A stretch of 34,212 nucleotides of DNA from Methylocystis suflitae (GCF_024448135.1 NZ_JAMRYX010000106.1:1-34212), one strand, 5' to 3'; shown: positions 8,573 through 17,070, counted from the stretch's first letter. Program-made: numbers and translations. The notes: a model not told the origin generated them from the letters alone.

Positions 8573-11500
8573 CTATTCACCGCGGCGTGATTGTTGGGAG
8601 GCGGATTTGGGCTCCACGCGCAATATTCCCCAAAGTCCTCCGTCGAACAGGAAACTTGCCTCGCTGCGGAAGAGATAATCCATCGGCTGTTTCGCCGCGC
8701 CACCTGCGTCCACCTGCAATGTCACGCCCATCATCGGGCCGAAGCCATTGTAAACGCCCTGCCGGATGGAGGATCCCTTGGCGGGATCGAACACACGGGA
8801 GTCATCCGACCAAGGATAGGGATTCCAGCTGTGACCGCTGAACTCAAAACCCTGTTGCCGTGTATGTCCGCCCGGGTGCACGATGTTGAGCCGGAGCTTG
8901 TCGCCGGCAACAGCCACGATCACCGGCGTCTCTGGATCGCAAGGATTGTCGAGCGCTGGCGTCGGCGCTACGCCCGCGACACAGGGGCCGTGTTCGCCGA
9001 CGCGTCCCGAACTCAGCGCCTTGCTGTAATCGAACTGCGTGTTGCGTTCGGGGAAACCGATGCTGGGGTCGCCGCCGCGCCGCGCCCAAAGCGGCTCCGT
9101 TTTGTAGTTGATGGCTTTGACGCCATAGTCGTCGGGCTCCTCCGCGCCTGAGAGATTGGGCACGGGATGTCCGCCGCTAGTGGCGCTGACAGCGTCCTGC
9201 ATCACCAGAACCTGATCGACATAAGGCTCCCGGCCCGGCGCGCAAATCCGTGCGCTCAAGCCGCCGGGGAATGTCGGCTTGCCGGGCGCAACACTGTCGC
9301 TCGCCTTGCAAACTTCCGACCCTTCAGGGCCGATTATCAATGCGCCGACAAGGCCGTGCGTCGGATGCTTGATCGGATCGCCGAAGCTGCGCAGCGGCAA
9401 AGCGCCAAATTCGATCGGCTTGCCGACCAGCTTTCCGTTTTGAACCTTGAAGTCGGTGGCGCTCCAAATAAACGACCGCTTGCATCGCGCTTCGCGGACG
9501 CCAGGGACGCAGGGCGCGATCAGCGAGCCTTGGCGCGCAAGCACATCGGGTTTCGCGTTCAGCCAGTCGCCTTTCGCGAGTTTGGCATTGATCGCCTGGA
9601 ACGAGACTGCGCCGTTCAGTCCGACATTGCTCCCGTCGGCGGAGACGACATGTTGCGCAACGCGCGGCGCCGACAGTCCGACCGAACCCGACATGCGAAA
9701 CTGATTGATGTTGAACCCATCCGTGATCATCGGAAGGAAGTTGTGATACGCGCGTTCATCCGGAACGACCCCTTCCGGACCGGGGCCGTCCTCCATTTTT
9801 GCGGGCAGAAGATTGCGCAGATTGACATGCAGGCATTCACCCGCCGCAGCGCGAAGCACGAGCGGCTCGATGCGCCTTGTCGCAAATTCCGCTCTCATCT
9901 GGTTCATCACATCGCTGTTGCGCTGCGTAACCCAGCTGACTTCGTGCTCCTCGCATTTCTCATTCGCCGCGCCACCGCAATAGCCATCGGCGTTCAGCAC
10001 ATAGACAATGCCCTGCGTGTCTTTCAGATCGAAACGCGTGCTGTAATTGATGCCCTTCGCATCCTTTGCGTCGCAGGCATCATACAGATCGCAGGCCCGG
10101 ACCGCGCTGATGTCGAAATAGCGATCCCGCCGGCTCGGCGAATCGGGACAAATATCGTTCATATCGCCGTGCCGTTCGGCAACCTCGTCCGGACGCAGCG
10201 CGGCCAGGAAACCGGCCGGCGTGAAAGTCACGGGGGCAGCGCTCGCGGTTTTGAGAGCGTTGGTCGTTTCATGGCGCTTCGTGAAGCTGCGCATGACGCC
10301 CCACAGGCCGTCCCACAACTGATCAACAGATGAACCGAAATAGAGATAGTCCGTATGCGCGCCGCCGAACTGATTCACGTTGATGTCAAATTCGAAATGT
10401 TCGGAAATGCCGAGCGCCTGGGCGTTGACGTAGCCCGAGTTGTTTTCCGATACGACAGAGCCGTCGCTCTGTGTTTTTGACACGCCGCCAGGAAGGCGCG
10501 GCCATTTCAGGCCGTTCATGGTGAAGACATGCTGCGCCTCCTGCGCCCCCTGGATGAGACGGATCTGTACGGGATCACGTTCATAGACAGGCAGAATGGG
10601 CGTCGCGGGATCACCGAAGCGCCGCCACGGCTCGAGGCGTGACGGGTTCAGTCGGTCCGGACAGCCCTCCCTCTTGCCCATGAGCGTTGTCGGATAGAGC
10701 ATGCAGTTGAAGTCGCGGCGCCACCGCTCTACGGACGCAAGGACGGGCGCGAGTTTGCCCTCGACAGGCGTCTTCTTGATGAGGTCGCGCGTCGCCGGCG
10801 AAACGGCGATCTGGCTCGGCGTTGTCGCAAGCTGTTCATCGCGCTTCGCATGCACCGCGGTGCTCATGCCATTCGCGGGATCGCCGAGACAATCCTGGTC
10901 CCCGCTGTCGAGGTTGCATGAAATCTTGAGGTCGGATCGTTTCGACGCCTGCGAATAGTCCCAGCCGCCAAGATGTTTGTTCAGTGTCAGATCGGAAAGA
11001 CGCAGGGCGAGCGGCTCATGCCGATAGTTGAAATACTGGCTGCCTGGATCTTCGGATGAAATCCCCAGCGGCCGCGCCAGCGCCTCGGCGACGTGACGCC
11101 TGCCAAAACGAATGGCGCTGTTGTCGCGCAAGGCGCTGCTGTCGCCGCGCGGCTCCGGATTGATCGGCTCGAGCGCCATGTTGTAGGCGATGCCGAAATC
11201 CGCGACAGCCAGCAGAAATTCGCGGCGCGTTTCATGCGCGTCGAGGGTTTCCTTGCAGGCCGCGCTTTTGTAGGCGTCGGCGCCGGAGAAGCAGGCCGGC
11301 GTCAGAATATTCGCCATCGGCGCGGTCGGGCCGCCGTCGCCACGAATCCGCAAGGGCTCGTGGATGGACGCGGCGGCCGGCGAATGCGGATCCGACCCGC
11401 CGATCAGCTTGTCACAAATGAGCGACCGATGGGGATCGCCGCCGCGCAGGTGACAATTCAGCGGCTTGCCGGATGAAACTGTCTCCCCGACTTGCTTGGG

Positions 11501-14500
11501 CTCAAGATCAAGGCGAGTCCAGAGCGTGTTGGACGGTTCGATCACGAGCCCGGCATAAAGCCCGTGCTGCTGATGCGAACTTGGGCCCATGTGATCATGC
11601 GTGAACACCGTGCGTAGCGTGTCATCCCTTCCGCTCCGGCGATTGACGATGGGATCGGCCCACCAGCGCTGGGTCGTGCGCTGCGCGCCGCAATAGGGGT
11701 GCTCTTTGTCAAGCAGATGCTCATAGGCTTCGTCGCTGAGCGATCCCTGCGGCGGACATTGGCCTTTCGCAAGCAGCCTGGCGCTCTTCTTGTCGGCGGC
11801 GATGTCGCCTGTCTCGATGACCGAGACGCCGCCATTCTTCGGGTCCTTCGGATCGTTGAACAGCGGATGGACTTTTGGATGCAGTTTCTCGGCCGGGTTC
11901 TTCGTCGTGCGATTGACAGCGAAAATCCGTTCGCGGACTTCGTCGGGCGAGAATGTCGAGTCTTCGTAATTGAATCCGTTGCCCGACCCGTCCGATGAGG
12001 TGACGTCGAATTTTACGAGATGTGTATGCTGGCCGATCGTGTCGGTCGGCGTGTAGATCTGAAAATCGTCAACCGCGAGCGCGCTCGGCGCAAAGTTGGA
12101 CGATTTGAAATTGATGCATTCGCGTGAATTGGCCCGGAAGAAAAGCGGCTCCGGCAGTTGCGTGCGCGTGTTTGGATCGATGACATTCTTGATGTCGTTT
12201 TCGAGGATGACGATGCGCCCCTGCGGATCGAACCAGCCATGCTTGTTGTAGGTCAGCTCGGTTTGGATGAACGCGGCGCGATAATTGCGCTCGGGCGTGT
12301 CGTCCGTCGGACAGGGATCGGCGAAGGGCGCGCCAGGCTTCGGCGCTCGCGAATTGACAAAGAATAGGGCAGGGCGCGCCTTTGTTTGCGCCGGCGTCAG
12401 ACTGGCGACATCGGTCGGATAGGCGCGCGTCCCCGGCCACTGGTCGGGATAGGTCGATGGCGCGTCGACAGGGCGCAGTTCATCGAGGCGCCCCTGATGG
12501 AAGCGCATCGCCGCCTGCTCTTGCGGCTCGCCCGTTTGATTGAGCTTGTGGATGGTTAGCTCGTCCCAGCCGAAGGCGAGCGCCAGCGCCTGCGAATCCT
12601 GCTTGGCCACACGCTGCGCGATGATCTGCGCCGCATCGCCGCCTTTGGTCAGCGCATGCTCGTGATTTGCTTTGACCTTTCCGTCCACGACAATGTGGCG
12701 GGGAAGTCCGCCGTCGACGATCGTTTCCGGTTTAGGCGCCGGCGCGTTTCGCCAGTCCTTCGCCCAGGCGTCATTCCAGCTCTTGTCCGCGACGTCGATG
12801 TCGAGGGGCGGCTGAGGCGGCCGGTGCCCCGCTTCGCCCGCAATATAGAAAGGATAGCCGCGGAACGCCGCAGATGGCATCGGCGCCAGCGCGAAGCCCG
12901 GTAGGGGAACAACCGCCGGCGTCTGCGTCCCCGTTGCGATTTCGCCGTCGGGCAGATTCATCATGGACGGATCCGTGGCCGAATCTTCGGGCTTGAACAG
13001 ACCCGGCTTGCCGTCCCGAAATGCGTCATGCACCCGCCACAGCTCCCACATGCCCTGCGCAAAGTGCGGATACAGGTGGCAATGGAAGATCGAGTCGCCG
13101 GGCGTGTAGTTCCTGTTTCCCGAGCCGCCAAAGGCGATGCCGTAACTGAACGTCGCGCCCGGTGAAATCGTCTGCGAGTCGAGATAGCTGGAGCCAGGAT
13201 TGGCCATATCCTGGAACCATTGATGCGCGTGCAGATGGAAGATGTGCGTCTCTTTCGGCCCAGCGTGCAGGTTTCGGAATTTTATGGGGTCGCCGAGATA
13301 GGAGTGATGCACGTTGGACGGATCGTCTGGATAGCGCGCGCCATTCGGCTTACCGGTTTTCTCATCATAGGAGAGGACAAGCGCCGGATCGCCATTCGCC
13401 CATGAGGTCAGGAAGAATTCTTCCGCGCGGCATTCGGGACATTTGGCGACAGGCCCGATGGGTGGCTTATTGCCTCGAAGCGCCGGGGTGGCCATCGCCG
13501 CGACGCCCATGCTCGAGACGCCATAATTGATGCCCATCCCGTCGCGGACCTGGTGCAGCGGGTTGTTCTCATCCGCGAGTTCGGGAAAAGCCTGCTCGGC
13601 ATGCACTTCATCGTGAAAAATCACGGTGAATTCGCGGAACGGGCTGTCGCAGTCATGATCATGCGTATTCGACTTGCAGTCGGGGTCCGAACCTTCTTTG
13701 GGCACGACGATCGCGTTGATATCGCTGTGAACGATGTTGTTTTCCGCGTCGAGAATGGCGAGAATCGGCTGCGCTTTTCCGCCCAGCGTGCGCTTGCGCT
13801 CATAGTCGAGACGGCTGTAACGATGATGTTCGTCGCTGGCGTCATCACGAACGAGTTGCAGCTCGTCATGCGTCACCTGCGAGCGGTACCAGCGCGAACC
13901 TTGGGGCTCGACATGGACGGCGCCGAAGAGGCCCAGTCCGATCTGGCCGCCATCGCCTTCGCCGCCGACCGGCGCCGCAGCGGAATAGGCGAAAAACGCG
14001 CCCTCGTCGGTCGCGAGCCATCGCGATTTCACGGTCTGGCCCGGCTTCGCCAGCGACCCGATATCGTATTGGCCTTTCACGTCGTCGCTTGTCGCCGCAT
14101 TGAACACCATGCCCTGCTTTCCCTGCAGGCCGACATTCGTGCCGTCGCCTCCGCAAGCGGCGTTTTTCGGGCAGGCGGCGGCCGAAATCGGCGCGACCGA
14201 CAGGCCTGTGATGTGAAAGGATGCGGCGCGTGTGCGCGGGCGGTCGACGCTGACTTTCTGCGGCGAAGACAGCTCGTTTTTGCCGTTCCCCGGCAGCGCG
14301 TTCACATGCTCGGGCAGGCGTCCGCCATGATCGGGCGGCGCGCCGCCCTCTTCGTCCACAGTGGGTGACAGAAGATTGGTGAAGATGACGTCGAGGCAAT
14401 CGCCCTTGTTCACGCGCAGGACAAGCGGCCGCGGTCGCTTGTCGGATCGCAGTTTCACCTGGCCGGGCTTCAACTCGGAACCGCCATCCAGCGCGACGAC

Positions 14501-14737
14501 ATCGCTGCGCAACGCGAACAGCATGCCGGCCGGCACATAAGCGGAATAACGGTTAAGGATGTAGGCCTGCTCGAGTGCGACAATATCCGCTTTGACGAAG
14601 CCCGCGCACACACCTGGACCGCTCACGTTATCAAGGTCTTGTCGTGAATCCGCCTCATTTGAGCAGGCCATCAGGCTTAGGCAGGCGGACGCGATGAAAA
14701 TGGCGTGAACGGCGCTCGCAAACTTAAAACGTAGCAT
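8573..14737 (-). CDS. giant lipoprotein multicopper oxidase (MofA/MnxG-like)
   Basis: This 2054-residue exported protein starts with a lipoprotein signal (ACLSLMAC, lipid-accepting Cys about 25). All four copper-binding motifs are present: HIFHLHAHQW (His498, 501, 503, 505), HCHLYPHFAQGM (His552, Cys553, His554, His558, Met563), GQHTHLVKFD (His904, 906) and THDHMGPSSHQQH (His1047, 1049, 1055). This covers one type 1 site and one trinuclear site. The usual order is reversed in blocks: the motifs normally C-terminal come first. Further cupredoxin-like stretches at about 80-290, 1400-1480, 1620-1780 and 1900-2050 lack ligands, for example YLFRSEASFLFDGGLWGIL near the end. About six domains are inferred. 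The exceptional size and layout resemble the Mn(II)-oxidising MofA and MnxG proteins; that substrate is inference. It is the first gene of a six-gene operon; no clear promoter is seen in the 127 bases upstream. Confidence 0.9.
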   Translation of the reverse strand: MLRFKFASAVHAIFIASACLSLMACSNEADSRQDLDNVSGPGVCAGFVKADIVALEQAYILNRYSAYVPAGMLFALRSDVVALDGGSELKPGQVKLRSDKRPRPLVLRVNKGDCLDVIFTNLLSPTVDEEGGAPPDHGGRLPEHVNALPGNGKNELSSPQKVSVDRPRTRAASFHITGLSVAPISAAACPKNAACGGDGTNVGLQGKQGMVFNAATSDDVKGQYDIGSLAKPGQTVKSRWLATDEGAFFAYSAAAPVGGEGDGGQIGLGLFGAVHVEPQGSRWYRSQVTHDELQLVRDDASDEHHRYSRLDYERKRTLGGKAQPILAILDAENNIVHSDINAIVVPKEGSDPDCKSNTHDHDCDSPFREFTVIFHDEVHAEQAFPELADENNPLHQVRDGMGINYGVSSMGVAAMATPALRGNKPPIGPVAKCPECRAEEFFLTSWANGDPALVLSYDEKTGKPNGARYPDDPSNVHHSYLGDPIKFRNLHAGPKETHIFHLHAHQWFQDMANPGSSYLDSQTISPGATFSYGIAFGGSGNRNYTPGDSIFHCHLYPHFAQGMWELWRVHDAFRDGKPGLFKPEDSATDPSMMNLPDGEIATGTQTPAVVPLPGFALAPMPSAAFRGYPFYIAGEAGHRPPQPPLDIDVADKSWNDAWAKDWRNAPAPKPETIVDGGLPRHIVVDGKVKANHEHALTKGGDAAQIIAQRVAKQDSQALALAFGWDELTIHKLNQTGEPQEQAAMRFHQGRLDELRPVDAPSTYPDQWPGTRAYPTDVASLTPAQTKARPALFFVNSRAPKPGAPFADPCPTDDTPERNYRAAFIQTELTYNKHGWFDPQGRIVILENDIKNVIDPNTRTQLPEPLFFRANSRECINFKSSNFAPSALAVDDFQIYTPTDTIGQHTHLVKFDVTSSDGSGNGFNYEDSTFSPDEVRERIFAVNRTTKNPAEKLHPKVHPLFNDPKDPKNGGVSVIETGDIAADKKSARLLAKGQCPPQGSLSDEAYEHLLDKEHPYCGAQRTTQRWWADPIVNRRSGRDDTLRTVFTHDHMGPSSHQQHGLYAGLVIEPSNTLWTRLDLEPKQVGETVSSGKPLNCHLRGGDPHRSLICDKLIGGSDPHSPAAASIHEPLRIRGDGGPTAPMANILTPACFSGADAYKSAACKETLDAHETRREFLLAVADFGIAYNMALEPINPEPRGDSSALRDNSAIRFGRRHVAEALARPLGISSEDPGSQYFNYRHEPLALRLSDLTLNKHLGGWDYSQASKRSDLKISCNLDSGDQDCLGDPANGMSTAVHAKRDEQLATTPSQIAVSPATRDLIKKTPVEGKLAPVLASVERWRRDFNCMLYPTTLMGKREGCPDRLNPSRLEPWRRFGDPATPILPVYERDPVQIRLIQGAQEAQHVFTMNGLKWPRLPGGVSKTQSDGSVVSENNSGYVNAQALGISEHFEFDINVNQFGGAHTDYLYFGSSVDQLWDGLWGVMRSFTKRHETTNALKTASAAPVTFTPAGFLAALRPDEVAERHGDMNDICPDSPSRRDRYFDISAVRACDLYDACDAKDAKGINYSTRFDLKDTQGIVYVLNADGYCGGAANEKCEEHEVSWVTQRNSDVMNQMRAEFATRRIEPLVLRAAAGECLHVNLRNLLPAKMEDGPGPEGVVPDERAYHNFLPMITDGFNINQFRMSGSVGLSAPRVAQHVVSADGSNVGLNGAVSFQAINAKLAKGDWLNAKPDVLARQGSLIAPCVPGVREARCKRSFIWSATDFKVQNGKLVGKPIEFGALPLRSFGDPIKHPTHGLVGALIIGPEGSEVCKASDSVAPGKPTFPGGLSARICAPGREPYVDQVLVMQDAVSATSGGHPVPNLSGAEEPDDYGVKAINYKTEPLWARRGGDPSIGFPERNTQFDYSKALSSGRVGEHGPCVAGVAPTPALDNPCDPETPVIVAVAGDKLRLNIVHPGGHTRQQGFEFSGHSWNPYPWSDDSRVFDPAKGSSIRQGVYNGFGPMMGVTLQVDAGGAAKQPMDYLFRSEASFLFDGGLWGILRVEPKSASQQSRRGE

Positions 14738-14864
14738 GTCAACATCCGTAAAAATAAAATCGACCTAAAGACAGGCGAAGCTAAAGCGTAAAGGATAACG
14801 CCAGCCGCCGGAATGGGTTCCATCGAGGCGCGATCAGCTCACAGGAACTTGCGGATGAAGGTCA

Positions 14865-15404
14865 TCAGTCTTTCGACGGAGAAACCGTCGACTCATCAAA
14901 TCCCGCCACCACCGTTTCAATCGGCAAAAACAAAATCCGGCTGTCGGCCGGATATTCGATGAACTCCGCGCATCGCAGATAAAACCGCTTTGCCGCATCG
15001 TCCTTGGCGTGCGCGAGCACGGCGGCGATGCCGAGGCTTTGCGCAGCGACCGCAATCCGACGCAAAGCGTCCGCAAGCAAATCGGCGCCGAGCCCCTTGC
15101 CGGCATATTCCCGGGTCACGGCGAGACGCCCGATTATTGAAACGGGGATAGCGTCGGGCGCGTTGCGGCGGAGCTTGCCGGGCGCGGCGGCGCGCTCGAC
15201 CGAGCCGGCCGAGAGGCAATAATAGCCGACCACGCGCTGGTCTGCGCAGACGACATAAGTCCGCGAGTAACGGCTTTCGTTTTTTAGAGCGCGATGACGC
15301 AACCAGTCGTTCAGCGCCGGCGCGCCGCAGTCGAAATTTGAAAGGTCGTGTTCGGCGGTCAGTGGCGCGGGCGCGCAAAGCGCGGCGCGCGCTATTTCTT
15401 CCAT
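14865..15404 (-). CDS. GNAT acetyltransferase toxin (TacT/AtaT type)
   Basis: This 179-residue protein has the GNAT fold: an N-terminal LSNFDCGAPALNDWLRHRAL typical of toxin-type members, the beta-strand segment SIIGRLAVTREY, the acetyl-CoA loop YAGKGLGADLL, and FYLRCAEFIEYP with the tyrosine used as general acid in relatives. Such toxins acetylate aminoacyl-tRNA and stop translation. The start ATG 15404 lies inside the end of the DUF1778 antitoxin gene (13-base overlap), the standard order for this toxin-antitoxin class. The stop is followed by 127 bases before the start of the divergently read... oxidase gene, which is on the same strand downstream. Confidence 0.9.
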   Translation of the reverse strand: MEEIARAALCAPAPLTAEHDLSNFDCGAPALNDWLRHRALKNESRYSRTYVVCADQRVVGYYCLSAGSVERAAAPGKLRRNAPDAIPVSIIGRLAVTREYAGKGLGADLLADALRRIAVAAQSLGIAAVLAHAKDDAAKRFYLRCAEFIEYPADSRILFLPIETVVAGFDESTVSPSKD

Positions 15405-15727
15405 GCCGGGACCCGGCGCAGTAGCGATTTCAACTTCGGTCCTGGCGCCGGCGGATTGTCGAGCGCCTGCATAAAGGCGTCATAGCGGTCGGAATCGAGC
15501 GAAAAGAGCCGCTGGTCGAGCAGCACGTCGATCGCCTCCCGACGTGCGCTGTCGATCATGAAATCGGTGCGCGTCTTGCCGAGAACCGCCGCCGCGTTGT
15601 CGATGAGCTGGCGCGTACTGGCTTCGATCCGCAGATTGATGCTGCCCTTGGCCTCCGACGCCGGGGGAGGCTCCACAACCGTTATGGATGCGGCGTTGCG
15701 GCTGTGCGAGGAGCGTTCCTTCGGCAT
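15392..15727 (-). CDS. DUF1778 ribbon-helix-helix antitoxin
   Basis: This 111-residue protein has a ribbon-helix-helix core, SINLRIEASTRQLIDNAAAVLGKTRTDFMIDSAR, and a C-terminal toxin-wrapping tail (YDAFMQALDNPPAP...). DUF1778 antitoxins bind both the GNAT toxin and the operon promoter. I start it at ATG 15727 rather than at the longer frame to 15904, because the extension translates the Phd gene and its flank in another frame. There is no Shine-Dalgarno sequence before 15727; instead a strong promoter ends right at the ATG, suggesting a leaderless message. It overlaps the toxin gene by 13 bases. Confidence 0.88.
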   Translation of the reverse strand: MPKERSSHSRNAASITVVEPPPASEAKGSINLRIEASTRQLIDNAAAVLGKTRTDFMIDSARREAIDVLLDQRLFSLDSDRYDAFMQALDNPPAPGPKLKSLLRRVPAWKK

Positions 15728-15732
15728 GTTCA

Positions 15733-15762
15733 AGAATATGGTTGTTGTATCCACGCTGTCAA
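15733..15762 (-). promoter_or_regulatory. sigma70-type promoter of the DUF1778-GNAT operon
   Basis: On the minus strand, TTGACA (15762-15757) and TATTCT (15738-15733) are separated by 18 bases. The expected transcription start, 6-8 bases on, falls at about 15726, at the antitoxin ATG (15727-15725). The transcript would therefore have almost no leader. The box lies just after the stop of the Phd gene. Confidence 0.65.
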
Positions 15763-15767
15763 TACGA

Positions 15768-16016
15768 TCAGCTTGGCTCGCGGCGACGGCATCGGCCCCG
15801 CTCGGGGACGACATGGTCGCCACGCGCCGCCGGAGCGAGAAGCGATTCCTTGAGACTCGGCCGCGCGCACTGCTGGAGACGCCGCCATTCGGCGATGGGC
15901 GCAAGAACGGCCATTTCTGCGCCGCGCTCGGCGACGATCTGCGGTCCGTCTTTAAGACAGGTCTCCAACAACTCGCTGAAACGCGCCTTGGCGTCCTGCA
16001 CGGGCCAATTTTTCAT
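15768..16016 (-). CDS. Phd/YefM-type antitoxin without an adjacent toxin
   Basis: This 82-residue protein opens MKNWPVQDAKARFSELLE with IVAERGAEMAVLAPIAEWRRL, the prevent-host-death fold that binds DNA with its N-terminal half. The C-terminal tail (LLAPAARGDHVVPERGR...) is the part that usually wraps the toxin. GGAG five bases before ATG 16016 supports the start. In relatives a PIN-domain toxin gene normally overlaps or follows immediately. Here the next gene downstream, 40 bases on, is the DUF1778 antitoxin, and the VapC upstream has its own antitoxin. It is probably an orphan left by loss of its toxin or by insertion of the DUF1778/GNAT pair. Confidence 0.85.
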   Translation of the reverse strand: MKNWPVQDAKARFSELLETCLKDGPQIVAERGAEMAVLAPIAEWRRLQQCARPSLKESLLAPAARGDHVVPERGRCRRREPS

Positions 16017-16070
16017 CTGAGCTCCGATCTAGTCATAAGAAGGCAATTAGGGACCGTGCAGTCGTAAACA

Positions 16071-16451
16071 CTACGCCGCAGCCACGTCCGTTCGCGAAAA
16101 ATCGTCGCCGACATAGAGCAAGGGACAGGAATGTTCCTTGGCGGCTTCATAGGCGAAGCAATCCCCAAAATTCAGTCCCGCCGGATGCGCGCCTTTACCC
16201 CATCTCGCATAGGTTTCGGCGACGCGGCGCGCCGACGCAGGCGTGACGTTCAAAACGTCGAATCCGAGCCCATCGATCAAGCGCGACATTTCTTCCCCGA
16301 CGTTGCGCCGCCGCGCGACAATCAGAGCTTCCGCCACAGTTACTGCCGAGATCAGCACAGACTTTTCGGCTTCCAGGACTTTGCTGCATCTTTCGGCTTC
16401 GGCTTCATCGAGGATGATCGCCATCAATGCGGATGTGTCCACCGCGATCAT
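16071..16451 (-). CDS. vapC: VapC-type PIN-domain ribonuclease toxin
   Basis: This 126-residue PIN domain has the four acidic metal ligands in place: Asp5 in IAVDTSALMAI, Glu41 in VAEALIVARRR, Asp97 in NFGDCFAYEAA, and Asp116/Asp117 in YVGDDFSRTDV. VapC toxins cut tRNA or rRNA; the target here cannot be read from sequence. Its ATG overlaps the stop of the VapB-like gene as ATGA, so the pair is translated together. The length is typical and the gene appears intact. Confidence 0.93.
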   Translation of the reverse strand: MIAVDTSALMAIILDEAEAERCSKVLEAEKSVLISAVTVAEALIVARRRNVGEEMSRLIDGLGFDVLNVTPASARRVAETYARWGKGAHPAGLNFGDCFAYEAAKEHSCPLLYVGDDFSRTDVAAA

Positions 16452-16705
16452 TTCGGCAGACCGTCCGCGTCATAAAGGAAGTCGTGGCTGCGAGCGGCGT
16501 CTGGGCCTGCGGCCGCTTTCGAAGCGCCGGAGGCGCGAACGGCTTCCAGAAGCTTGCGGCGCGCTTTGCGGTCTAAAGCGCTTTTGGCGGGCGCCAGCCG
16601 CGCCGCCGGCTGGCCATGCCGGGTGAGGATAATTTCCTCTCCGGCTTCAGCGCGTCGGACAAGCTCGGTAAGCTGCCCCTTGGCTTCGGTCACGGAAATC
16701 TTCAT
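16448..16705 (-). CDS. vapB: VapB antitoxin of the Phd/YefM type
   Basis: This 85-residue protein opens MKISVTEAKGQLTELVRRAEAGEEIILTRHG, a Phd-like DNA-binding domain, followed by a flexible tail ending AARSHDFLYDADGLPK that should wrap the VapC toxin. The start is ATG 16705; the longer frame to 16771 covers the promoter region. The upstream 21-base inverted repeat around a TATAGT box suits autorepression by the VapBC complex. It overlaps vapC by ATGA. Confidence 0.9.
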   Translation of the reverse strand: MKISVTEAKGQLTELVRRAEAGEEIILTRHGQPAARLAPAKSALDRKARRKLLEAVRASGASKAAAGPDAARSHDFLYDADGLPK

Positions 16706-16716
16706 CAGCGTCTCAT

Positions 16717-16737
16717 ATGGACTACTATATGGTCCAT
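16717..16737 (-). promoter_or_regulatory. probable VapB operator over the -10 box
   Basis: ATGGAC (16717-16722) and GTCCAT (16732-16737) form an inverted repeat with a nine-base spacer. The spacer contains TATAGT on the minus strand (16729-16724), a good -10 hexamer, with a possible -35 TTGGTC further upstream. The site lies 12 bases before the vapB ATG, where bound antitoxin would block transcription. Confidence 0.55.
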
Positions 16738-16845
16738 TTCGGCAATTAGACCAACTGTCGCTCGGGGTCAATGTCGCGCTTCCACAGATTGCGGAACGCG
16801 CTAAATAGCCTGACTGTTGATCCTCTATATTTAAAGGAGTTTGTT

Positions 16846-17070
16846 ATGCGAAATCTCCTCATCCTCGCGATCGCCGTCTGCATTGGCGGCGGCATTATCA
16901 CCTCCGCGGCCAGTGCGCGTCCCGTGACGACAGACGAGTGCCTCGCGCGCGGGCTTTGCGCTTACGTCAGCCCGAAAGGTCGCGTGACATGCGGAAAATG
17001 CCCTGGCCAGCTAAAGTCATCGGTCTGGTTCGCGACGCGCGCCCAGGCTACCTCGAAGCGTAGCAAATAA
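16846..17070 (+). CDS. small secreted protein with four cysteines, unknown
   Basis: This 74-residue product has a clean signal peptide (MRNLLILAIAVCIGGG...ASA, about 1-24). A mature part of some 50 residues carries four cysteines in the pattern DEC-x5-C-x11-C-x2-C (DECLARGLCAY...VTCGKCPG). A ribosome-binding site, AAAGGAG, lies five bases before ATG 16846, so the in-frame extension to 16771 is not needed. The last two cysteines form CxxC, which could bind metal or form a disulphide. I recognise no family. It is divergent from vapBC and has no obvious operon partner. Confidence 0.75.
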   Translation: MRNLLILAIAVCIGGGIITSAASARPVTTDECLARGLCAYVSPKGRVTCGKCPGQLKSSVWFATRAQATSKRSK

